Source: Gaiellasilicea sp035645095
Lineage (GTDB): Bacteria; Actinomycetota; Thermoleophilia; Gaiellales; Gaiellaceae
DNA length: 12,270 nucleotides
NCBI GenBank assembly: GCA_035645095.1
Contig: DASQNG010000128.1
Span: 1-12,270, forward strand
Direction of reading: 5' to 3'
Shown: positions 1 to 5,647 of the stretch, in pieces
Numbering within the stretch: the first letter of the stretch is position 1
Layout of the letters: every line of letters starts with the position of its first letter
Made by a program: the position numbers and the translations under genes
The notes under the pieces: model-generated
Told to the model about the DNA's origin: nothing
The model's input: only the letters and a program-made list of their open reading frames with translations
Databases searched by the model: none

Positions 1-540
1 TTGCGCACGCTCGTCGCCGACGCGATGGAACCAGTCCTGAAGCCGCTCGTCTATCGCGACCCGCTCCACCTCGTCGAGCGGCACCGCGCCGTCGGCGAGC
101 CCGCCTACATCGTCTCCGCGACACTCCAGGAGATCGTCGACGAGCTCGCCCGCGAGCTCGGCTTCGATGGTGCGCTCGGCTCGCGCTGCGAGATCGCCGA
201 CGGCGTCTACACCGGGCGGGCGGAACGCCCCTGTCACGGGGAGGGAAAGGCGGCGGCCGTCCGCGACTTCGCCGCCGCGCAGGGCCTCGACCTCGGCGGC
301 TCGACCGCCTACTCCGACAGCCACACCGACCTCCCGTTCCTCGAGGCGGTGGGGAAGCCCGTCGCGGTGAACCCCGACCGCCAGCTGCGGCGGGTCGCGA
401 GCGCCCGCGGGTGGCCCGTGCTCCAGTTCAGCGAGCTCGCCTACCCGGCGCCGGTGCGGCGCCTCCGCCCGCTCGCCGCGGCCGTGTCGCTGCTCGCGCT
501 CACTCTCGCAGCCGTCCTCGCGGTGCGGCGTGCAGCCTGA
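1..540 (+). CDS. HAD-IB family hydrolase (SerB-like phosphatase), 5'-truncated by window edge
   Basis: The visible 179 residues are the C-terminal part of a HAD-superfamily subfamily IB phosphatase (phosphoserine-phosphatase-like). HAD motif II is the Ser in YIVSAT (about residue 39), the motif III Lys lies in GEGKAAAV (Lys83), and motif IV is YSDSHTDLP (Asp106 and Asp110), followed by GKPVAVNPDRQLRR, typical of the family. The nucleophile motif DxD must lie upstream of the window, so the TTG at position 1 is probably an internal Leu codon and not the start. Residues about 155-175 form a hydrophobic helix followed by RR, suggesting a C-terminal membrane anchor with the catalytic domain in the cytoplasm. 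The substrate is unknown: family members dephosphorylate phosphoserine or lipid-type phosphomonoesters. The stop overlaps the next gene by 11 bp, so the two are probably co-transcribed. Confidence 0.85.
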   Translation: MRTLVADAMEPVLKPLVYRDPLHLVERHRAVGEPAYIVSATLQEIVDELARELGFDGALGSRCEIADGVYTGRAERPCHGEGKAAAVRDFAAAQGLDLGGSTAYSDSHTDLPFLEAVGKPVAVNPDRQLRRVASARGWPVLQFSELAYPAPVRRLRPLAAAVSLLALTLAAVLAVRRAA

Positions 541-1267
541 CGAGGCGCGAGCGCGGCTGGCCGGCCTCGGCTTCGCTGCCGGCGACGTCGAGACGCTCTT
601 CGCGCACTTCGACGACGCCGAGCGCCGCGGCAAGCTCGGCCACGGCCATGCACGGATCGAGTGGCTCGCGACGCAGGCGCTCCGGCCCGACGCCGTCCCG
701 GAGCGGCGGCCGGCCGACGGTGCGCTGACACGCTGGGAGTCGCACGGCGCCGTGGGCTACCTCGTGCTCGCGGCGATCGTGCGCGACCTCCTGGAGCGGC
801 CGCCGCGCCCGGTGCGTGTCGTCGTCGCGGACGCGTTCCCGAGCGGGCACCTCGGCTACTGGGTGCGGCAGCTCGCGGAGGCGGGGCTCGTGGTGGTGCT
901 CACGGCGACCTCGCCCGCCCGTCTCGCGCACCCCGCGGGCGGGGAGCCGGTGGTCGGCACGAACCCGCTCGCGATCGCGCTCCCCGGCACCGACGCGGCG
1001 CAGCCGATCGTCGTCGACGTCTCGATGGCGAAGGCGACCTACGGGGACGTCGTCGCCGGCCGGGCACGGTCCGAGGACGTCGTCCCGTTCGGCGGCGAGC
1101 AGGCGCACAAGGCCTTCGCGCTCGCCCTCGGCTTCCAGGGGCTCGTCGAGGCCTTCGTCGGCGAGCGCTACGGGATCGTGCTCGTGGTGGCGCAGCCGAC
1201 CGACGCCGCGGTCGGCGAGCGGCTGCGCGCACGCGCGGCGGGGCTACGGCTCCCCGGCGACGCGTAG
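530..1267 (+). CDS. Compact malate/L-lactate dehydrogenase (Ldh_2) family protein
   Basis: This 245-residue protein resembles the NAD(P)-dependent Ldh_2/AllD/YlbC oxidoreductase family, whose members usually have about 330-360 residues. Family landmarks appear in order: the N-terminal helix with LGHGH (His38, matching the SHG motif), SGHLGYW (His107, matching the N-x-H-x-G motif), GTNPLAIALPG (143-153), VVDVSMAKATYG (161-172), PFGGEQAHKAF (186-196, matching PLGG..KGY) and a terminal GLRLPGDA matching the family's R-x-PGE end. The missing length comes from internal shortening, notably between VDVSMA and PFGG and before the C-terminus, so it is not a simple truncation. The GTG start lies inside the HAD gene, with no clear Shine-Dalgarno sequence. 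The 3' end overlaps the opposing cupin gene by 24 bp. It may be a 2-oxoacid or imine reductase, or a non-catalytic relative. The family call is good; the activity is unknown. Confidence 0.75.
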   Translation: MQPDEARARLAGLGFAAGDVETLFAHFDDAERRGKLGHGHARIEWLATQALRPDAVPERRPADGALTRWESHGAVGYLVLAAIVRDLLERPPRPVRVVVADAFPSGHLGYWVRQLAEAGLVVVLTATSPARLAHPAGGEPVVGTNPLAIALPGTDAAQPIVVDVSMAKATYGDVVAGRARSEDVVPFGGEQAHKAFALALGFQGLVEAFVGERYGIVLVVAQPTDAAVGERLRARAAGLRLPGDA

Positions 1268-1870
1268 CGGCACCAGGTCCTCGTCGTCGGCCGCCCACTC
1301 GGCGAGCGCCGGGTCGAGCTCGAGCGCTCGGTCGAGCGCCGCGCGTGCGTCATCGAGCCGTCCCGCCCGCGTCTGCAGGCAGGCGGCGTGGTAGTGGAGC
1401 GCCGGGTGGTCGGGCCGCTCCGCGAGCCCGGCCCGCAGTTCCGCGAGCCCCCGCTCCAGATCCCCGGCGTCCGCGTAGGCATAGGCGGCGAAGAAGAACT
1501 CCCAGGCGGAGACCTCGTGCTGTCCCGGCTTGCCGCCGATCGCGAGCACCGTGGTACCGGCCTCGTCGGCCCGGGCGTGCCGCTTCACCTTCGGGTCGCG
1601 CAGGAAGATCGCGGAGCCGACGGGCACGGAGACCTCCTCGCCGTCGAGCACGAACGTCGCGCTGCCGGCGACGACGAGGTAGAGCTCCTCGTGCCCCAGC
1701 CGCTCCTCGGTGTGCTCCTCGACGACGTCCTGCCCTGCCTCCGTTGCCGTGTACGCGTTGATCCCGAATGCCGTGACGCCGAGGTGGCGCCGCAGCGGCG
1801 TCCAGCGCAGCGTCCCCGGCCCCGGCAGCGACGGGAGCGCGTCCAGCTGCGCGACCTCCCAGCCGCTCAC
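1244..1870 (-). CDS. Cupin domain protein with C-terminal TPR repeats
   Basis: This 208-residue soluble protein has two parts. Residues about 35-110 form a single cupin barrel. Cupin motif 1 is visible around EEHTEERLGHEELYLVVAG (candidate metal ligands His53, His60, Glu62), and motif 2 around VPVGSAIFLRDPKVKRH (Pro83, Gly85, His98). Residues about 123-190 contain two TPR-like helical hairpins with the G-D/R-L and A-L-DP spacing typical of TPRs. The role is unknown: cupins of this sort may be small-molecule sensors or enzymes, and the TPR part suggests a protein partner. The GTG start overlaps the DUF1028 stop in a GTGA, with a weak GGGAG upstream, so translation is probably coupled to that gene. 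It is the last gene of the operon, and its 3' end overlaps the plus-strand dehydrogenase-like gene. Confidence 0.82.
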   Translation of the reverse strand: MSGWEVAQLDALPSLPGPGTLRWTPLRRHLGVTAFGINAYTATEAGQDVVEEHTEERLGHEELYLVVAGSATFVLDGEEVSVPVGSAIFLRDPKVKRHARADEAGTTVLAIGGKPGQHEVSAWEFFFAAYAYADAGDLERGLAELRAGLAERPDHPALHYHAACLQTRAGRLDDARAALDRALELDPALAEWAADDEDLVPLRVAGEP

Positions 1871-2694
1871 GCCGACTCCCGTCGCAGCGCCTCGAGCACC
1901 ACGGGGTCGATCCGCTCCTCGCCGCGTACGCGCTCTTCCAGGTTCGCGACGCCTGCCCAGTCCTCGAGCCGCTCGTGCCCGAGCCGCGCCAGCCGCTCGT
2001 CGAGCTCCGCCCGCAGTTCCTCGTCGACCGGGATCCAGTCGTCCTCGGCGGTCTTCCCGAAGAGCTCCTGGTGCAGCCCGTAGAGGCGGTGCAGCTCCTC
2101 GATCGGGCGCTCGTGGTCGTCGACGCGCAGGTCGACGACGGTGTCGGAGAGCCCTGCGTAGCCGCCGTCTCGCTCGACGACGAGGAGCGACGCAGACTGC
2201 TGCCCGCGGCTGTCGCCCCCGGCCGCCTGCGCGGCGGCGAGCGCCGCCAGCAGCCGCTCCGCGAGCGGGCCGCCGGTGCCCGTGAAGGTCTCGGCGAGCG
2301 CGTCGAGGGTGTCGCCGGAGACGAGGATGTTCCCCTGGGCCGCGTAGCCGGGGCCGACGCGGCCGCCCGCCCAGGCGTGGCAGTCGGAGCCGGTGAAGGT
2401 CGCGCCCGCGCCCGTCGCGTCGACGACGCCGAGCTGGCGCTGCTCGCGGCCCTCGTCAGCCTCCGTCAGGCGGCGCACGACCTCGTCGGCACCGAGCCCC
2501 TCCCGCAGCAGCGCGAGCCCGTCGGGGCCGTGGCGCGGGTTCGCGTAGGACTGCGTCGCGACCGCCCCGACGTCGGGCTCGGCCCACGGCACGACCGACC
2601 CGACGGCGAGGAACTTCGACTGCACGACGACCCCCCACTGCCGGGCGACGACGTCGCAGGCGACGAGCGAGTAGGTGGCGACGACGGGGCGCAC
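1867..2694 (-). CDS. DUF1028 Ntn-hydrolase-like protein with C-terminal peptidoglycan-binding-like domain
   Basis: This 275-residue protein matches the DUF1028 family throughout its N-terminal 195 residues: ATYSLVACD (6-14), GVVVQSKFLAVGSVVPWA (21-38), VGAVATQSYAN (42-52), RQLGVVDATG (86-95), TFTGSDCHAWAG (99-110), AAQGNILVSG (118-127), AGGDSRGQQSASLLV (158-172) and VVDLRVDDHERP (186-197). DUF1028 is placed among the N-terminal-nucleophile hydrolase folds, but no general reaction is established to my knowledge. Residues about 198-275 resemble the putative peptidoglycan-binding domain often fused to DUF1028 (ELHRLYGLHQELFG, then WIPVDEEL). No signal peptide is visible, so a cell-wall role is uncertain. 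The GTG start directly abuts the stop of the 89-aa gene (TGAGTG), with no separate ribosome-binding site, implying coupled translation. Six residues precede the conserved Thr7. Confidence 0.88.
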   Translation of the reverse strand: MRPVVATYSLVACDVVARQWGVVVQSKFLAVGSVVPWAEPDVGAVATQSYANPRHGPDGLALLREGLGADEVVRRLTEADEGREQRQLGVVDATGAGATFTGSDCHAWAGGRVGPGYAAQGNILVSGDTLDALAETFTGTGGPLAERLLAALAAAQAAGGDSRGQQSASLLVVERDGGYAGLSDTVVDLRVDDHERPIEELHRLYGLHQELFGKTAEDDWIPVDEELRAELDERLARLGHERLEDWAGVANLEERVRGEERIDPVVLEALRRESA

Positions 2695-2964
2695 TCAGCC
2701 GTAGGTGAGCGCGGTGAGGTCGAGCTGCAGGAGGTCCTCGTACGGCACGAGCACGCACGCCACCTCGGGCCGCGCGAGCGCACGCCGGACCGCGTCGGGC
2801 GTGGCCGCGCGCACGACGACGGGCGTCCCCGCCTCGTGCGCCTCGCGCAGCCGCGCCTCGTCCTCGGCGTCGTCGAGCACGAGCGCGCCGGTGGTGTCGA
2901 GCGCCCCTTCGAGCGCGAGCTCCGGCACGCGGTGCCCCGTCGCGCCGTACCAGCGCTCCCTCAC
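2695..2964 (-). CDS. Hypothetical 89-aa protein, operon member
   Basis: I do not recognise this family. The 89-residue product is acidic and soluble, with no membrane segment or signal peptide. The predicted pattern is beta-alpha-beta: a strand at GALVLDD (26-32), a helix at EDEARLREAHEAG (34-46), a strand at TPVVVRA (47-53), a helix at TPDAVRRALARP (55-66), a strand at VACVLVP (68-74), and a Tyr-ending tail DLTALTYG. This could be a small Rossmann-like or flavodoxin-like half domain. The last 40 residues faintly recall TIM-barrel RNase P p30/PHP-type repeats, but too weakly to name. It is a real gene by context: its GTG start overlaps the upstream hydrolase stop by 4 bp (GTGA), a GGGAGG lies about 12 bases upstream, and its stop abuts the DUF1028 start. 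Confidence 0.68.
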   Translation of the reverse strand: MRERWYGATGHRVPELALEGALDTTGALVLDDAEDEARLREAHEAGTPVVVRAATPDAVRRALARPEVACVLVPYEDLLQLDLTALTYG

Positions 2965-3692
2965 AGCTCGACCGATCCTCCCGGCTCCGGCTCGTGCACC
3001 TCGACGTCGAGACCGAGCGCCGCCGCCTCCGCGCGCAGCTGCTCCGGCATCCCCTGGAGGATCGGGAACGTGCCGTAGTGACAGGGGACGCAGCGGCGGA
3101 CGCCCAGGAGCTCGAGCGCGACCGCTGCCTCACGCGGATCCATCGTGAAGTGGCCGCCGATCGGCAGCACGGCGATCTGCGGCTCGTACAGCCGCGCGAT
3201 CAGCGCCATGTCGCCGAAGACGTTCGTGTCGCCGGCGAAGTAGAGCTTCGGCCCCTCGCCGAGGTCGAAGACGAGCCCGCAGGGCTCGCCGGTGTAGACG
3301 ATCTCCCAGCTGTCGCCCTGCGCGGCCATGAAGCTCGAGGAGTGCTGCGCGTGGACGAGGGTGCACTTGATCCCGTCCACCTCGGTCGTGCCGCCCTTGT
3401 TCGGGTCGTGCGGGCCGTCCGCCTCGCAGCCTTGCATCTGCAGGTAGTCGCGTAGCTCGACCGGTGCGACGACGGGGCACTTGAACCGCTCGTACAGCGC
3501 GAGCGTGTCCCCGACGTGGTCGTTGTGGCCATGGGTGATGTAGATCGCATCGACGCGCTCGGGCTCCTTCTCGTCCTCCGGGCACTTCGGGTTCCCGGTC
3601 AGGAAGGGGTCGACGTAGATGCGCTTGCCGCTCGGGGTGTCGAGGCGGAAGGCCGCGTGCCCGAGCCAGGTGAGGGTTCCGTTGGTTGCCAT
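2961..3692 (-). CDS. UPF0173-type metal-dependent hydrolase (metallo-beta-lactamase fold)
   Basis: This 243-residue cytoplasmic protein belongs to the UPF0173/YtkL-like group of metallo-beta-lactamase-fold hydrolases. The sequence shows WLGHAAF (9-15), YVDPFLTGNP (26-35), the HxHxDH metal motif as HGHNDHVGD (54-62), AQHSSS (115-120), FAGDTNVFGD (152-161, metal-bridging Asp155), GGHFTMDP (179-186) and CHYGTFP (204-210, C-terminal His205). These supply the usual two-metal ligand set. Length is a little above the roughly 225-230 residues usual for the family. The substrate is unknown; the group is annotated only as L-ascorbate-6-phosphate-lactonase-like hydrolases. The ATG start at 3692 has no Shine-Dalgarno sequence, but a TAACCT -10-like box sits 6 bases upstream, consistent with a leaderless mRNA. 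It is the first gene of the four-gene minus-strand operon. Confidence 0.9.
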   Translation of the reverse strand: MATNGTLTWLGHAAFRLDTPSGKRIYVDPFLTGNPKCPEDEKEPERVDAIYITHGHNDHVGDTLALYERFKCPVVAPVELRDYLQMQGCEADGPHDPNKGGTTEVDGIKCTLVHAQHSSSFMAAQGDSWEIVYTGEPCGLVFDLGEGPKLYFAGDTNVFGDMALIARLYEPQIAVLPIGGHFTMDPREAAVALELLGVRRCVPCHYGTFPILQGMPEQLRAEAAALGLDVEVHEPEPGGSVEL

Positions 3693-3698
3693 GGCGGG

Positions 3699-3704
3699 AG
3701 GTTA
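3699..3704 (-). promoter_or_regulatory. Candidate leaderless -10 box for the minus-strand operon
   Basis: On the minus strand the hexamer TAACCT (fits TANNNT) ends 6 bases before the ATG of the hydrolase gene. The transcript would then begin at or next to the start codon, which agrees with the absence of a Shine-Dalgarno sequence there. Leaderless transcripts with a TANNNT about 7 bases upstream are common in actinomycetes. No convincing -35 box is seen. The whole divergent intergenic region (3693-3730) is only 38 bp. Confidence 0.35.
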
Positions 3705-3730
3705 GAGGACCATCCGGGGCGGCGGCGAAG

Positions 3731-4162
3731 ATGGCCGCGGTGCGCCTCCGCCTGCTCACCGCGACGCTCACCGCCGCAGCCGTCTGCGCCGACGCCGCAG
3801 CGGCGCACGGCACCGCGTACTACCTGCTGGTGGCGGCGGTGCCGGCCGCCACCCTCGCCGCCTTCGGCGGCCTCGGCGGCGTCGTGGACGGCTCCGCCGC
3901 CCACCCTGCGGACCGGGCACAGACGGTCCTCTCCGTCCTCGTGCTCCCCTTCCTGCTCGCCGCCGGCGCGCTCCGGGCGCCGCTCGTCGTGGAGGGGCCG
4001 CCGCCGGCGCTCGCGGCCTCCGCTCTCGTCGCCTGCCTCGCCGTCGTCGGGCTGCAGGGGCTCGTCGCCGCCGCCACCGCGCTCGGCGCGCTGCCCCGCC
4101 GCCTCCCGACGCCCGTGCCGGCCGAGGGCGAGCCGCTGGCAGCCAGCCGACGCGCCGCCTGA
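3731..4162 (+). CDS. Small hypothetical membrane protein
   Basis: I do not recognise this family. From the ATG at 3731 the product has 143 residues, rich in Ala, Leu and Val, with about four hydrophobic segments (roughly 5-24, 28-50, 63-81 and 92-120) and a polar C-terminal tail from about 122 (PRRLPTPVPAEGEP). It is probably an inner-membrane protein; the first segment could alternatively be a signal peptide, since it ends near ADAAAAHG. An in-frame ATG at 3686 would add 15 polar residues and overlap the divergent hydrolase start by 7 bp, so 3731 is preferred. No strong ribosome-binding site is seen. It ends 12 bp from the convergent nuoN stop. Codon use, with G/C third positions, matches its neighbours, which supports a real gene. 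Function is unknown. Confidence 0.65.
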   Translation: MAAVRLRLLTATLTAAAVCADAAAAHGTAYYLLVAAVPAATLAAFGGLGGVVDGSAAHPADRAQTVLSVLVLPFLLAAGALRAPLVVEGPPPALAASALVACLAVVGLQGLVAAATALGALPRRLPTPVPAEGEPLAASRRAA

Positions 4163-4204
4163 CGCGTCGCAGCGCTAGAAGGGGAGCGCGGCCGCTGCGT
4201 CGCG
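4163..4204. terminator. Weak inverted repeat between convergent gene ends
   Basis: Positions 4168-4174 (CGCAGCG) pair perfectly with 4193-4199 (CGCTGCG). After one T-T mismatch a further four pairs form (4163-4166 with 4201-4204). The loop is 18 bases. The structure lies between the small membrane protein and nuoN and covers the nuoN stop codon. There is no T-tract on either strand, so an intrinsic terminator is only a possibility. GC-rich genomes produce such pairs by chance. Confidence 0.2.
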
Positions 4205-5647
4205 CGCGAGGTCGATCAGCGGCTGCACGAGGACGAACGAGCCGACGGTGACGGCGAGCGAGGCCGCGACGGCCGTCACGAGGAGCGGGTCGCGCGGGAT
4301 CGCGCCGCCGGCGACCACCGGCCGCAGCGAGGAAGCCTCCGGCTCGTCACGCGTCCACATCGCGAGCGCGACGCGCAGGTAGTAGTAGAGCGACACGGCC
4401 GTCGCGACGACGCCGACGATCACGAGCCAGGTCCAGCCGGCCTCGTAGGCGGCCGCGAAGACGTAGAACTTCCCGAGCAGACCGCCCGTCAACGGCATTC
4501 CCATGAAGCCGAGCAGGAAGACCCACATCGAGGCGCCGAGGAACGGCCGCTCCCAGAGGAAGCCGCCGATGTTGTCGAGCGTCGCGGGCACGCCGAGCTG
4601 GCGCTCCCGCGCGGCGACGACCGCGAACGACCCGATGGACATCGCCGAATACGGGATCAGGTAGTAGAGGAGCGCTCGGCCGCCGAGCTCGCTGTTTGCG
4701 GCCACCGCGATCAGCATGAAGCCCGCGTGCGAGACGGACGAGTACGCAAGCAGGCGCTTCAGGTCGCGCTGCACGAGGGCGGCGAGGTTCCCGATCGCGA
4801 GCGAGGCCACCGCGAGGGCGGCCACCGCGACGGTCCAGAGGTGCTCCTGCTCCGGGAAGGCGACCGTCAGCACGCGCAGCGTGAGCGCGAACGCGGCCAC
4901 CTTCGTCGCGGCCGACATGAACGCCGTCACGGACGTGGGCGCCCCCTGGTAGACGTCCGGCGTCCACATGTGGAACGGGGCGGCTGAGATCTTGAACGCG
5001 AGGCCGGCGAGCAGCATCGCGAGGCCGGCGAGCAGCAGCAGATCGTCACCGTCGGCGCCCGTCGCGATCGCGCCGAAGGAGATCTCGCCGGTCGCGCCGT
5101 AGACGAGGCCGCAGCCGAAGAGCAGGATCGCCGAGCCGAAGCTGCCGACGACGAGGTACTTGAGGCCCGCCTCCAGCGACGTCGTCCGGTGCGTGTCGAG
5201 CGCACAGAGGATGTAGAGCGCGATCGAGAACCACTCGAGCCCGAGGAAGAGCGTCATCAGGTTGGAGGCCGTGACGAAGAAGACCATCCCGGCGCCGGCC
5301 GCGGCCAGGAGCGCGTAGTACTCGCCGGCATGGTCGCGTCGGCGCTCGCCCCACGACACGAGCACCGACAACGCGCCGGCGCCCGCCACGATCATTGCCG
5401 CGAGGGCGCCGAAGCGGTCGCGCGTCATCGACTCCGCAAGGACGGCCCGCGCCTCTCCGCTCTCCTCGAACAGGATCGCCGCGAGCACGCCGGCCCCGAC
5501 GAAGCCCCCGAACGCGACGAGCGCGGCGGCCGCGCGTCGCAGTCCAGCCGGCACGAGCACCGACGCGAGCAGCGCGACACCGGAGGCGCCGAGGAGCGCC
5601 AGCGTCGGCGCGAGCGCGAGCCAGTCGAGCTTCGGCGTCTCGATCAC
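4175..5647 (-). CDS. nuoN: NADH-quinone oxidoreductase subunit N
   Basis: NuoN is one of three antiporter-like, proton-pumping membrane subunits of respiratory complex I. The 490-residue product has about 14 transmembrane helices and the expected motifs: TLFLGLEWFSIALY with the TM5 glutamate (Glu138), AFKISAAPFHMWTPDVYQGA with the TM7 lysine (Lys219), AATKVAAF (Lys249), RDLKRLLAYSSVSHAGFM (294-311) and GGLLGKFYVF with the TM12 lysine (Lys393). All key charges for proton transfer are therefore present. The GTG start at 5647 is chosen because it begins the NuoN homology, overlaps the nuoM stop in GTGA, and follows a strong GGAGGTGA. The frame stays open for a further 1.4 kb upstream through nuoM, but that stretch is an out-of-frame shadow. 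It is the last nuo gene; a convergent gene begins its stop 12 bp beyond. Confidence 0.96.
   Translation of the reverse strand: MIETPKLDWLALAPTLALLGASGVALLASVLVPAGLRRAAAALVAFGGFVGAGVLAAILFEESGEARAVLAESMTRDRFGALAAMIVAGAGALSVLVSWGERRRDHAGEYYALLAAAGAGMVFFVTASNLMTLFLGLEWFSIALYILCALDTHRTTSLEAGLKYLVVGSFGSAILLFGCGLVYGATGEISFGAIATGADGDDLLLLAGLAMLLAGLAFKISAAPFHMWTPDVYQGAPTSVTAFMSAATKVAAFALTLRVLTVAFPEQEHLWTVAVAALAVASLAIGNLAALVQRDLKRLLAYSSVSHAGFMLIAVAANSELGGRALLYYLIPYSAMSIGSFAVVAARERQLGVPATLDNIGGFLWERPFLGASMWVFLLGFMGMPLTGGLLGKFYVFAAAYEAGWTWLVIVGVVATAVSLYYYLRVALAMWTRDEPEASSLRPVVAGGAIPRDPLLVTAVAASLAVTVGSFVLVQPLIDLARDAAAALPF

Noticed and set aside
1..540. TTG at position 1 as the true start of the HAD gene
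   Set aside because: The HAD nucleophile motif (DxD) is absent from the visible part while the rest of the catalytic motifs are present, so the gene must begin upstream of the window.
1236..1259. A CGGGG/CCCCG inverted repeat near the convergent gene ends as a terminator
   Set aside because: The stem has only five contiguous pairs, no T-tract follows on either strand, and it lies inside both coding regions. Such pairs are expected by chance at this GC content.
661..1761. A 366-codon plus-strand frame crossing two genes
   Set aside because: It is Arg/Ala/Pro-rich, without domains, and overlaps both the Ldh-like gene and the opposing cupin gene, which have clear family motifs.
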